Of a DNA stretch of 64,000 nucleotides, positions 53,525 through 61,393 are shown in pieces. Position numbers and translations under genes: made by a program. The notes beneath the pieces were generated by a model. That model had not been told where the DNA came from. It searched no databases and was given only the letters and a program-made list of their open reading frames with translations. Positions within the stretch are counted from its first letter, which is position 1, and the number at the start of each line of letters is the position of its first letter. This DNA comes from Ensifer sesbaniae (GTDB lineage: Bacteria > Pseudomonadota > Alphaproteobacteria > Rhizobiales > Rhizobiaceae), in NCBI RefSeq assembly GCF_013283665.1, contig NZ_JABEKU010000002.1, positions 1,672,863-1,736,862 on the forward strand, written 5' to 3'.

Positions 53525-54502
53525 TTACCTCCAGCGCTTCTCATAGGCGCCTGTTGTCGTCTTTTGGCCTTCGCTCAGAGCTTTCAGCCGCGATACAAGC
53601 GCGGGCCGTTCGGCGGCGCCGGCGGTCAGCGCCCGCCGCATGACCGAGACGACCTCGGCAACATAAGCCTTGCCGCGCTGCCGCCCTTCGATCTTCAGTG
53701 CGCTGACGCCGGCGCTGCGCAGCGCATCGATATGGTCCATGACGTCAAGCGAGACCGGATCCTCGAAGGCGTAGCCGCGTTCCTCGGCAATGTCGAAGCG
53801 CCCCTTGCAGAGCGTCGGATAGCCCGCGGCCTCGCCGGCCGGGAAGCGGTTGATCGTGTAGTCGCCGAGCTCGGAGACGAGTTCGCGCCCGTCCTGGCGG
53901 TAGCGCACGTGGCTGGCGGGCGAACAGACGCCGTGCATGTTGGGCGACTTGCCTGTGGCGTAGGACGAGAGCGAACAGCGCCCCTCGGCCATCACGCAGA
54001 GCCCGCCAAAGGCGAAAACCTCGATCTCGCAATCGATCTGATTGGCAAGGCGGGCGATGTCGGCGATCGTCAGTGTGCGCGGCAACACGACGCGTTTTGC
54101 CGCGAAAGCCTCGACGAGGAACCGCACGGCATCGGCATTGGAGGCGGAGGCCTGCACCGAGACATGCAGCCGCTGCTGCGGATGGCGCTCGACCGTGTAG
54201 GCCATCAGGCCGAAGTCGGCGAGGATGACGGCATCGGCACCGAGTGCCACGGCGTCGTCAACTGCCTGGTGCCAAAGTGTCTCCTGGCCGGCGCGCATGA
54301 AGGTATTGATCGCAATGAAGGTCATCACCTTGCGCTGCTTGGCATAGGCAATGGCCGTTCGGAGTTCCTCTCGCGAAAAGTTCAATCCGGGAAAATTGCG
54401 GGCGTTTGTCTCATCGCGAAAGCCGCAATAGACGGCGTCGGCGCCGGCATCGACGGCTTCGCGGAAGGCGGCCGGCGTGCCGGCTGGGCAGATCAGTTCC
54501 AT
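53525..54502 (-). CDS. ubiU: O2-independent ubiquinone hydroxylation protein UbiU (peptidase U32 family)
   Basis: 325 aa, full length. Cluster ligands Cys169 (GGLCVMAEG), Cys176 (RCSLSS), Cys193 (GVCSPASH) and Cys232 (PTLCKGRF) are at the same numbers as in E. coli UbiU. The N-terminal barrel carries MELICPAGTPAAFREAVDAG and GADAVYCGFRDETNARNF. The C-terminal LKIEGRQRGKAYV is a U32 signature. Works with UbiV. Overlaps ubiT by 10 bp. Confidence 0.93.
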   Translation of the reverse strand: MELICPAGTPAAFREAVDAGADAVYCGFRDETNARNFPGLNFSREELRTAIAYAKQRKVMTFIAINTFMRAGQETLWHQAVDDAVALGADAVILADFGLMAYTVERHPQQRLHVSVQASASNADAVRFLVEAFAAKRVVLPRTLTIADIARLANQIDCEIEVFAFGGLCVMAEGRCSLSSYATGKSPNMHGVCSPASHVRYRQDGRELVSELGDYTINRFPAGEAAGYPTLCKGRFDIAEERGYAFEDPVSLDVMDHIDALRSAGVSALKIEGRQRGKAYVAEVVSVMRRALTAGAAERPALVSRLKALSEGQKTTTGAYEKRWR

Positions 54503-55011
54503 TGGGAAGTCTCCTCCTTGAGAACGCGGCCAAGTGCGCGTTCACGGATCTCCTCCCCGGCGCGGCGTACGAGTGGCGCGAGCGGCCCGCTCATGCGCGC
54601 GAGATCGTTTGGAAGATCTATTTCGCAATCGTCGAGGGCGTTGCGTAGCGCCAGCATCGCCTCCATGTCGCCGCTGACCGTGAGATCACGGGAGAAGAAG
54701 ACGGCGTCGCCATCGATGCGCCCTTCGAGCAACGCCAGCAGCAGGACGAATTCGCCTTCCATGCGGGCGTCTGACGCGGGCGCGCGCTCCTTGCGATGGA
54801 CGGAGATACGCCGCACCGACGGCTCGACCAGAAAGCCGATCGGCAGATCAGACGGCAGGAAGGCGTAGCGCTTGGCGGCATGGTCGGCGAGGCGATCGAA
54901 GAGGCCGGGATGGGCCGCGATCACGCGGGCAAAGACCCGTTGCACCACGCTTTCGATGGCGACGAGGGGAACGAAGCTCAGGGGTGCGGTGATCGCGAGC
55001 GGAAGGGTCAT
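54493..55011 (-). CDS. ubiT: UbiT, SCP2-domain lipid-binding protein for anaerobic ubiquinone synthesis
   Basis: 172 aa. An SCP2-type sterol-carrier fold (KERAPASDARMEGEFVLLLA, IDGDAVFFSRDLTVSGDMEA, MLALRNALDD) is flanked by an amphipathic N-terminal helix. UbiT replaces UbiJ as the lipid-binding platform in O2-independent ubiquinone synthesis. First gene of the ubiTUV operon; the CRP/FNR-like box is 80 bp upstream of its ATG. Confidence 0.88.
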   Translation of the reverse strand: MTLPLAITAPLSFVPLVAIESVVQRVFARVIAAHPGLFDRLADHAAKRYAFLPSDLPIGFLVEPSVRRISVHRKERAPASDARMEGEFVLLLALLEGRIDGDAVFFSRDLTVSGDMEAMLALRNALDDCEIDLPNDLARMSGPLAPLVRRAGEEIRERALGRVLKEETSQWN

Positions 55012-55090
55012 TTACTACCTGTGGGGCGGCCTGCGGAGCGACGGAATCGGAAGGTGATGCGCATGTTAGACGCCCGCCGCCCGCGGTTGT

Positions 55091-55104
55091 TTGCGCCACA
55101 TCAA
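55091..55104. promoter_or_regulatory. CRP/FNR-family box between ubiT and ubiD
   Basis: TTGCGCCACATCAA has the FNR-type spacing TTG-N8-CAA; the right half ATCAA is a perfect FNR/FixK half-site, the left half TTGCG is NnrR-like. It lies 35 bp before the ubiD ATG and 80 bp before the ubiT ATG. Confidence 0.55.
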
Positions 55105-55138
55105 AGACAAGGGCCATTCGCCGCCACAAACAGGCTCC

Positions 55139-56650
55139 ATGAACAGGACCTTTCGCCCATCTCAGGGCTTCGCAACGCTTCGGGATTTTGTCGATACGCT
55201 TGAGCGTGAAGGCGACCTGAAGCGCATCTCGCGACCCGTTTCGCTGGTGCACGAGGTGACCGAGATCCACCGCCGCGTGCTCGCGGCCGACGGGCCCGCG
55301 CTTCTTTTCGAGCAACCGGTCGATGCCTCTGGTGCCGTGCAGCCGATCCCGCTTCTTGCTAATCTTTTTGGGTCGGAACGCCGGATCGAACGTGGTTTCG
55401 GCCTGATGCCGGGAGGACTCGATACGCTGGCCGGCGCCTTGGCGGAACTGCGCGATCCACGAGCGCCGCAATCGCTGCGCGATGCCTGGGACAGGCTGCC
55501 GCTGCTGAGATCGGCGATGTATATGCGGCCGCGAAAAGTGGCGCGTGCGCTTTGCCAGGAAATCGTGTGGCGCGGTCGGGAAATCGACCTCGGCCGCCTG
55601 CCGGTTCAATGGTGCTGGCCCGGCGAGCCGGCGCCGCTCATCACCTGGCCGCTGGTGATCACGCGTGCGCCGGATGACCCGCTGGATGTCAATGTCGGCA
55701 TCTACCGCATGCAGGTGCTAGGCCCTGATCGCGTGATCATGCGCTGGCTCGCCCACCGCGGCGGCGCTCGCCACCATCGCCTGTGGCAACGCTTGGGTCA
55801 GGACATGCCGATCGCGGTCGTCATCGGCGCTGACCCGGCGACGATCCTTGCCGCCGTCATGCCGCTGCCGGACGGATTGAGCGAACTGAATTTCTCGGGA
55901 TTGCTCAGGAGGGGCAGGACGCCGCTCGTCACGGCGAAGACCGTGCCTCTTTTGGTGCCAGCCAATGCCGAGATCGTGCTGGAGGGCACCGTTTCGGCAG
56001 TCGAAACGGCGCAGGAGGGCCCCTATGGCGACCACACCGGCTATTACAATTCAATCGAGCCATTCCCGGTCATGCGCCTGTCGGCAATCACCATGCGCCG
56101 CAACCCGCTCTATCTCTCGACCTATACCGGCCGGCCACCGGACGAGCCTTCGCGGCTCGGTGAAGCGATGAACAGGCTGTTCGTACCGCTGGTCCGCAAA
56201 CAGTTTCCGGAGATATCCGATCTCTGGCTGCCGCCCGAAGCCTGCTCCTACCGGGCGATGGTCGTTTCGATCGACAAGCGCTATCCGGGGCAGGCCAGGC
56301 GCGTGATGATGGGGCTTTGGTCGATGCTGCCGCAATTCAGCTACACCAAGCTGATCATCGCCGTCGACCCGGATATCGACGTGCGCAACTGGTCCGACGT
56401 GATGTGGGCGCTTGCGACACGGTTCGATGCCAGCCGCGACGTAACGGTGATCGAGGGCACTCCGATCGACTATCTCGACTTCGCCTCGCCGCGCTCGGGT
56501 CTCGGCGGTAAACTCGGGCTCGACGCCACCAACAAGATCGGTAGCGAAACCGATCGTGAATGGGGGCGTGTTCTGGATATGTCGCCGGGGATCGTCAGTC
56601 AGGTCGATGCGATCTGGGCGGATCTCGGGCTTGGAGGCCTGACGCGATGA
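55139..56650 (+). CDS. ubiD: UbiD-family 4-hydroxy-3-polyprenylbenzoate decarboxylase
   Basis: 503 aa, usual UbiD length. Recognised segments: LRDFVDTLEREGDLKRIS, VNVGIYRMQVLGPDRVIMRW, EGPYGDHTGYYNSIEPFPV and YLSTYTGRPPDEPSRLGEAM. UbiD uses prenylated FMN made by UbiX, whose gene overlaps its stop by 4 bp. It is a decarboxylase of the ubiquinone pathway. ATG 55139 is used because the frame upstream has no homology and the promoter box lies there. Confidence 0.9.
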   Translation: MNRTFRPSQGFATLRDFVDTLEREGDLKRISRPVSLVHEVTEIHRRVLAADGPALLFEQPVDASGAVQPIPLLANLFGSERRIERGFGLMPGGLDTLAGALAELRDPRAPQSLRDAWDRLPLLRSAMYMRPRKVARALCQEIVWRGREIDLGRLPVQWCWPGEPAPLITWPLVITRAPDDPLDVNVGIYRMQVLGPDRVIMRWLAHRGGARHHRLWQRLGQDMPIAVVIGADPATILAAVMPLPDGLSELNFSGLLRRGRTPLVTAKTVPLLVPANAEIVLEGTVSAVETAQEGPYGDHTGYYNSIEPFPVMRLSAITMRRNPLYLSTYTGRPPDEPSRLGEAMNRLFVPLVRKQFPEISDLWLPPEACSYRAMVVSIDKRYPGQARRVMMGLWSMLPQFSYTKLIIAVDPDIDVRNWSDVMWALATRFDASRDVTVIEGTPIDYLDFASPRSGLGGKLGLDATNKIGSETDREWGRVLDMSPGIVSQVDAIWADLGLGGLTR

Positions 56651-57231
56651 ACAGGATGAAGATCGTACTCGGCGTGACCGGCGCCTCCGGCGCTGCGATC
56701 GCCGTGCGTATCGCCGAGCGGCTCAGCGAAATCGAAGATGCCGAACTGCATCTCATCCTGTCGCCCGCGGCGCACCGCACGCTCGCGCACGAGGTCGGCG
56801 CGGAAGCGCTTCCGTCCTTGTTACGTAAGGCCGCGCGAACCTATGACCACGCAGACATCGGCGCGGCGATTGCTAGCGGGTCGTTTTCGACGGCAGGCAT
56901 GATCGTCGCGCCATGCTCCATGCGCACGCTTGCGGCGATCGCCAGTGGCATGGCCGACAATCTCGTGGTTCGTGCGGCCGACGTGCATTTGAAGGAGCGG
57001 CGCAGGCTGATACTGATGGCGCGCGAGACGCCGCTGCATCTCGGCCATATGCGCAACATGTGCGCCATCACCGAAATGGGGGCGATCGTCATGCCGCCGG
57101 TGCCGGCCTTCTACCATCGCCCCGAAACCGTTGAAGCCATCGTCGACCATCTGGCGGCTCGCGCGATCGATCTCCTGGCGTTGCCGATCACGCCATTGGC
57201 AAAGGCCTGGCAAGGAGAAGACCAAGGCTAG
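56647..57231 (+). CDS. ubiX: UbiX, flavin prenyltransferase
   Basis: 194 aa. Flavoprotein fold with GVTGASGAAIAVRIAERL, APCSMRTLAAIASGMADNLV, RRRLILMARETPLHLGHMRN and MCAITEMGAIVMPPVPAFYH, the last containing catalytic residues. Makes prenyl-FMN for UbiD. Starts in the ubiD stop (ATGA) and its last bases overlap the convergent nnrU stop. Confidence 0.92.
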   Translation: MNRMKIVLGVTGASGAAIAVRIAERLSEIEDAELHLILSPAAHRTLAHEVGAEALPSLLRKAARTYDHADIGAAIASGSFSTAGMIVAPCSMRTLAAIASGMADNLVVRAADVHLKERRRLILMARETPLHLGHMRNMCAITEMGAIVMPPVPAFYHRPETVEAIVDHLAARAIDLLALPITPLAKAWQGEDQG

Positions 57232-57920
57232 TCGAAGGCGAATGCCTGGAGCAGGGGGTCGGCTCCGAAGAGGACATCGTGCCCGCCGAGCAGCAGCCAG
57301 ACGGCAATCGCGACGGTCGCAAAGGCGGCGATGATCATGACGGGGTCGGCGCGCAAACGGGTTTTGCCCCGGATGATCGCTGCAAAGGGCCAGACCGATG
57401 TTCCCTTCGAGGCAGCTCGCCAGCCGGCACCGAGGCGCCGGCGGGCGCGCCTTTCGAGCATGAAGAAACCGCCGACGGAAAAGAGCGCGAAGCCGCCGAA
57501 GAGCACGAGCGAGCGCAGGTCGCCATTCGGTACGATATGGCCGGCGGCCCAGAGCAGGAAGCCCCACAGCACCGGATGGCGGGTGATCGTCAGGATGGCA
57601 CCGGGCCGTTCGTTTCCCTGGTAGATCGAAATCGACAGCGCGTTCTCGCTGAAGAGGCCGGCCAGCACGAGAAAGATCCCCAGCGGCGCCAGAACGAAGG
57701 TCACCCAGGCCTGCCAGGCGGTCGGTTCCCAGAGTGGGATGAAATCGAGCTGCAGCGCCGCGTGAAAGACGAAGCCGAGGGCGAGCACGGAGAGCAGCGA
57801 ATAGACCGCGAAATAGGTCGAGCGGCCGAGCCGGTCGATCAGGCCCTGGCGAAGCGCCGGCCAGGCCGGCACGAGATGGAGCAGGAGGAAGACGGCGAAG
57901 GCGAGGAGAAAATAGGTCAT
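57228..57920 (-). CDS. nnrU: NnrU-family membrane protein
   Basis: 230 aa with about six TM segments (MTYFLLAFAVFLLLHLVPAW, FLLWAAGHIVPNGDL). The NnrU family motif NERPGAILTITRHPVLWGFL is clear, as is the methyltransferase-like RHP-x-x-W-G. NnrU genes accompany nitric oxide reduction in Rhodobacter and Sinorhizobium. It is 10 bp downstream of the hemerythrin-like gene, forming an operon. Confidence 0.88.
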   Translation of the reverse strand: MTYFLLAFAVFLLLHLVPAWPALRQGLIDRLGRSTYFAVYSLLSVLALGFVFHAALQLDFIPLWEPTAWQAWVTFVLAPLGIFLVLAGLFSENALSISIYQGNERPGAILTITRHPVLWGFLLWAAGHIVPNGDLRSLVLFGGFALFSVGGFFMLERRARRRLGAGWRAASKGTSVWPFAAIIRGKTRLRADPVMIIAAFATVAIAVWLLLGGHDVLFGADPLLQAFAFD

Positions 57921-57930
57921 GTCGATCGAC

Positions 57931-58359
57931 TCACGCGTGGCGCCATAGAAGCAGGCGCTCCGTTGCTACATGGCGGCGAACGGTTTCGAAAAACCCCCGT
58001 AACATATAGCCGATCGCGTCCCAATTGACCGATGCCCTGTTGTCGAGAACTGCTCTCAGCACGCGCACCAGTTCGATGGCGGCCCGATCGTCCTGGTCAT
58101 GCTCGGCGCGCAGCCGCGCGATCAAGGCGTCGCGATCTTCGCCAGCCCGCTGGTCTTCGACTGCGGGAAACAGGATCATTTCCTCCAGCGCATGGACCCG
58201 CCTGAGCTTTTCCGGCAGTTCCGTCATGATCATGCGGCAACTCGCGGCGTCGATACGATGCGGGATCGAATCGGCGAGCGATTCGAGCCGGTCGCATAGG
58301 TCGAGAAGTCCGCGGTAAGCCTGTCCCAGCTCCTGTTGTCCCGAAAATCGCTGCTGCAT
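57931..58359 (-). CDS. Hemerythrin-like (HHE) protein
   Basis: 142 aa from ATG 58359. All-helical, with HHE-type ligand positions: IPHRID, VHALEEMILFPAVED (H-x3-E), AEHDQDDRAAIELV (H-x4-D) and VRRHVATERLLLWRHA. These fit a di-iron hemerythrin-like site. Such proteins bind O2 or NO or protect iron-sulfur proteins, as in DnrN/YtfE-type repair, a role that suits its place between quinone and NO-reductase genes. The FNR-like box is 58 bp upstream. Confidence 0.82.
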   Translation of the reverse strand: MQQRFSGQQELGQAYRGLLDLCDRLESLADSIPHRIDAASCRMIMTELPEKLRRVHALEEMILFPAVEDQRAGEDRDALIARLRAEHDQDDRAAIELVRVLRAVLDNRASVNWDAIGYMLRGFFETVRRHVATERLLLWRHA

Positions 58360-58416
58360 AGAACCTGCTCCATTAGGTATTGATGCCTCAACTACACCCA
58401 CTGAAGGCGGCCATCT

Positions 58417-58430
58417 TTGACATTTCTCAA
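58417..58430. promoter_or_regulatory. CRP/FNR-family box upstream of the hemerythrin-nnrU operon
   Basis: TTGACATTTCTCAA, with flanking T and A, differs from TTGAYNNNNRTCAA at one position. It ends 58 bp before the hemerythrin ATG, a normal activator position. Confidence 0.65.
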
Positions 58431-58461
58431 AGTCTGCGGCGCGACCCTTCGCCGCTCGGGA

Positions 58462-58559
58462 CTACAGCGCTCCGCGCCCTGCAAGACGCGCAAAGGTCGC
58501 CGTAGAGTTTTGAAATTGCTGCATGTCCCGGCCTCCATTGATCGGCTGCGATCAATGGA
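58462..58559 (+). repeat. Rhizobial intergenic mosaic repeat, copy B with an altered but intact hairpin
   Basis: Block order equals copy A (reversed): ctacagcgc, then gacgcgcaaaggtcgccgta, then tttgaaattgctgcatgt, then a hairpin TCCATTGATCG (58534-58544) with CGATCAATGGA (58549-58559). The hairpin sequence differs from copy A in both arms yet pairs perfectly over 11 bp. Confidence 0.65.
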
Positions 58560-58606
58560 CCCCCGCGGTCGGTCGTGAGCGCATGACGATTGCCGGATTT
58601 ATCGCA

Positions 58607-59290
58607 TCACGAACGCGGGTCCATGCGCTCGAGCCATGCGGTGAGCCTCGATCGCTCGCGGACCAAACCATCCTGATTGAAGTGGTGGACACAAAAATGC
58701 GCCCACGAATTTTCGTAGGCCATCTCCATATCCCCGGTGACCGAGGTCGTACCCAGCCCGATTTCTGCGTAGGTAAATTCGAAACTGCCGCTCGGACGCG
58801 CCATCGCAATGTGGAACGGCTGGCCGGTAAACTCGTTGATCTTCGGCCTGCCGCGGCTCACCATGACGCCGGGTATCTCTACCCTGGCGGTTCTGAGCTC
58901 CAAGTCCGCCTCAAGCTGAATCGACAGGAACAATGTCTTGCAAAATTCGGAGCATGTGGACGCGAATACGGAGAAGAGATTGCTCAAGGGTTCGCCGGCG
59001 TCGCCGGAGATGATCGCTTCAAGCGCGATCCGTTGAGCTTGGTTTGCGCGCTCGTCGATAACGATCTGGCGCCGGCCATTTCCGTCCTTGATTTCTCCGG
59101 GCCACTTGTAGATTGCCGCCCAGTTCAGGCCCGCGATCGGCGTATCACCGTAGTAGCCCTCTACCAGGTTGCCGACGAAGGCCGACTGACAGTAGCCGTG
59201 TGTGCTCGGCAGGTTGAACTGGCAGCCGCAATTCATAGCGCAATTGCAGTTGTCGTAGGTCTCGCTTTTGAATAGCCATTGGTCGATCAT
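58607..59290 (-). CDS. DUF1326 protein
   Basis: 227 aa from ATG 59290, with AGGGGAGG upstream. The N-terminal Cys cluster CNCAMNCGCQFN and GYCQSAFVG is a family hallmark, followed by EGYYGDTPIAGLNWAAIYKW and a C-terminal segment ending LTAWLERMDPRS. The cysteine cluster suggests metal binding, but the function of the family is unknown. It lies between the hemerythrin-nnrU operon and the nor genes on the minus strand. Confidence 0.75.
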   Translation of the reverse strand: MIDQWLFKSETYDNCNCAMNCGCQFNLPSTHGYCQSAFVGNLVEGYYGDTPIAGLNWAAIYKWPGEIKDGNGRRQIVIDERANQAQRIALEAIISGDAGEPLSNLFSVFASTCSEFCKTLFLSIQLEADLELRTARVEIPGVMVSRGRPKINEFTGQPFHIAMARPSGSFEFTYAEIGLGTTSVTGDMEMAYENSWAHFCVHHFNQDGLVRERSRLTAWLERMDPRS

Positions 59291-59580
59291 CCCTCCAATC
59301 CTCCCCTTGAACGGTCGCATTTGTAAGAGGGTATTTCTTCCGCTCAGCGCCTCGAAGCGGTGATCGTCCTCTCGAGGAGGCAAGCCCTGACCGACTTTGT
59401 CTGCGGCGCGAATGGTAGTATCGCCCCGCGCCTGCTTCGCTCACGGGACCCGCTCCTGTTTGGATGCGGAAGAAGCGAATTTTAGCAGTGTCGAAAGGTC
59501 GCTTCAATCGGCACCGCCCGCCACGAAGGGAGGTTGCTCCACCGGTCTCCGACATCCGTTGGCGTGGGCGACGCTGCCGC

Positions 59581-59736
59581 TCAGCGGTCGAGAAAGAGAA
59601 CGATGGCGATCGCGACGGAGGAGAGGATCGCCGACAGCGTCGCGCCGCGCTGCAGCACGCCCATGCGATAGAGCACGAGGGCGAAGACGATGATGATGGG
59701 GGTGGCGACGGAAAGGCCGATCTGTGCGTCTGTCAT
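59581..59736 (-). CDS. 51-aa single-TM membrane peptide divergent from norE
   Basis: The frame reads MTDAQIGLSVATPIIIVFAL, VLYRMGVLQRGATLSAILSS and VAIAIVLFLDR then stop. It has two hydrophobic stretches separated by a short basic turn, so one or two membrane segments. AAAGGAG lies at good spacing upstream of ATG 59736. The NnrR/FNR-like box at 59786-59799 is 50 bp upstream and shared with norE. I do not recognise the family. Size and hydrophobicity suggest a small subunit or accessory of membrane quinol or NO-reductase machinery. Confidence 0.65.
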   Translation of the reverse strand: MTDAQIGLSVATPIIIVFALVLYRMGVLQRGATLSAILSSVAIAIVLFLDR

Positions 59737-59785
59737 CGGAGGGCTCCTTTGTCACCGCCAATAGCCCCGCACCCTGCCGCCTTCT

Positions 59786-59799
59786 TTGCTCAATCGCAA
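59786..59799. promoter_or_regulatory. NnrR/FNR-type box between the small membrane gene and norE
   Basis: TTGCTCAATCGCAA, extended to TTTGCTCAATCGCAAA (59785-59800), has the TTG-N8-CAA layout with NnrR-like CGCAA right half. It is 121 bp before norE and 50 bp before the minus-strand small gene. Confidence 0.65.
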
Positions 59800-59919
59800 A
59801 GACAGGGTGTGCGCCCGCGCCTAGCTCAAGCCTCGAGTTTTTGAGGCGGGATGAAAAACGTGTGCTGTTTTCCGGCCGCTTCCCGCTCCAACCCATTGAG
59901 ACCTGACGGAGGCGCTGAC

Positions 59920-60477
59920 ATGGATGCCCGCAGTTATCCGATTGCCGCAGCGGCGGAAGAGGACACCACGGACACCCTGCTGCTCTGGGTGCTCGTCTGG
60001 AGCGAACTTGCTGCCTTCGGCATCCTGCTCGTCGGCTTTCTGGTTGTCGGCCTCATCCAGCCGGACGCATTTGCGGTCGCTCGTTCGCATCTCGATCCGC
60101 TGCTTGCCGGTATCAACACGCTCGTTCTCCTGACCAGCGGCTGGCAGGCGGCCCTGGCGACAAGGCCTCGGGCCTCGCTCGGGCAGCGTCGGCGGGCGCT
60201 GGTGAATGCCGCGCTCTTCGGCTTTGCCTTCGTCGCGATCAAGCTCTTCGAATACAGCGCGGAAGCCGGTGTCGCCGGAGATCCCGCATTCGGCTCCTTC
60301 TTCGAACTCTATTTCCTCGTTACCGGCTTTCACCTGCTGCACGTGGTCTTCGGCGCCCTCGTGCTGCTCATCGTCGCCTGGCGGCCGGCTCCCGGCAATG
60401 TCGCGCTCATCACTACGCTCTGGCACGTGATCGATCTCGTCTGGATCGTGATGTTTCCGCTCGTCTATCTCGTGTAA
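59920..60477 (+). CDS. norE: NorE, cytochrome c oxidase subunit III-like protein
   Basis: 185 aa with five predicted TM segments (TLLLWVLVWSELAAFGILLV, LYFLVTGFHLLHVVFGALVL). It is a heme-copper oxidase subunit III homologue. Family stretches are FGFAFVAIKLFEYSAEAG and LWHVIDLVWIVMFPLVYLV. NorE assists maturation or stability of NO reductase. ATG 59920 follows GGAGGCGCT. First gene of norEFCBQD. Confidence 0.88.
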   Translation: MDARSYPIAAAAEEDTTDTLLLWVLVWSELAAFGILLVGFLVVGLIQPDAFAVARSHLDPLLAGINTLVLLTSGWQAALATRPRASLGQRRRALVNAALFGFAFVAIKLFEYSAEAGVAGDPAFGSFFELYFLVTGFHLLHVVFGALVLLIVAWRPAPGNVALITTLWHVIDLVWIVMFPLVYLV

Positions 60478-60482
60478 GTTCC

Positions 60483-60761
60483 ATGACCGACCGCAATCCA
60501 AAACAATTGTTCAACACCTGGCTCGTGCTCGCCGCGATCGTGATCTCGAGCATGGCGCTGATGGCGGTTGCCGGGCCGACGGTGATCGTCATCGCCGTCC
60601 TGCTCGGGCTCGCCATCGTCAAGAGCCGGGTCGTCGCGCTCGATTTCATGGGGCTCAGCCATGCGCCGTCTGCTCTCCGTCTCGGTCTTCTGATCTGGCC
60701 CGCAGCACTGGTCCTGCTCGCTGCGGCGAAGCTGGTGCTGAGCGCCGTTCTCCTCACCTGA
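60483..60761 (+). CDS. norF: NorF, small membrane subunit
   Basis: 92 aa with three TM segments. The NorF/COX4_pro-like pattern is NPKQLFNTWLVLAAIVISSM and RLGLLIWPAALVLLAAAKLV. Gene 5 bp after norE. Required for full NO-reductase activity in related species. Confidence 0.82.
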   Translation: MTDRNPKQLFNTWLVLAAIVISSMALMAVAGPTVIVIAVLLGLAIVKSRVVALDFMGLSHAPSALRLGLLIWPAALVLLAAAKLVLSAVLLT

Positions 60762-60779
60762 GGTCACCCGCCGACTTGT

Positions 60780-60793
60780 TTGCCGAAACGCAA
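60780..60793. promoter_or_regulatory. NnrR/FNR-type box upstream of norC
   Basis: TTGCCGAAACGCAA, extended to TTTGCCGAAACGCAAA (60779-60794). The right half equals that of the norE box. It lies 124 bp before the norC ATG, so norCBQD probably has its own promoter inside the operon. Confidence 0.7.
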
Positions 60794-60916
60794 AGAAGCC
60801 GCTGCCGATTTCCCTAGACATGGGGTCGCCCCGATTGTTGCCGACGCCACACGGGGAGGGGATCAGATCAGCCGGCCGCGCGCTTTGCGGCCATCTGAAA
60901 TCGAAAGGACCACGTG

Positions 60917-61369
60917 ATGGCAGAACGCCTCACCAAAACCGGGGCCCGTAACGTCTTTTACGGCGGGTCCTTCTTTTTCTTCGCAATCTTCGTCGGGCTG
61001 ACTGCCCACAGCCACTACTACATGCGGACGACCTCGACGGACGAAACGACGCTGACCGACTCGGTCGCGCGCGGCAAACACGTCTGGGAAAAGAACTCCT
61101 GTATCAACTGCCACACATTGCTGGGCGAGGGCGCCTATTTCGCACCCGAGCTGGGCAATGTCTGGAAGCGCTTCGGCGGCGAGGCCGATCCGGACGGCGC
61201 CCGCGAAACGCTGAAGGCGTGGATGGCCGCCCAGCCGACCGGCATCGAAGGGCGGCGGCAGATGCCGCAGTTCAACCTCAGCGAACAGGAACTCAACGAC
61301 CTCGCCGACTTCCTGGAATGGACGAGCCGCATCAAGACCCAGAGTTGGCCGCCGAACGAGGCCGGCTAA
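60917..61369 (+). CDS. norC: Nitric oxide reductase cytochrome c subunit
   Basis: 150 aa from ATG 60917; a GTG one codon upstream is possible. One N-terminal TM (VFYGGSFFFFAIFVGLTAHS) anchors a periplasmic cytochrome domain with the heme motif CINCH (Cys62, Cys65, His66) and the axial Met in RRQMPQF. It passes electrons to NorB. Confidence 0.95.
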   Translation: MAERLTKTGARNVFYGGSFFFFAIFVGLTAHSHYYMRTTSTDETTLTDSVARGKHVWEKNSCINCHTLLGEGAYFAPELGNVWKRFGGEADPDGARETLKAWMAAQPTGIEGRRQMPQFNLSEQELNDLADFLEWTSRIKTQSWPPNEAG

Positions 61370-61393
61370 ATAGAGCAATTGGAGTGTGACGCC

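Noticed and set aside
58380-58391. TTGATGCCTCAA near the hemerythrin gene as a second FNR box
   Set aside because: The half-sites are separated by four instead of six bases, so it cannot fit the FNR dimer; the site at 58417-58430 is better.
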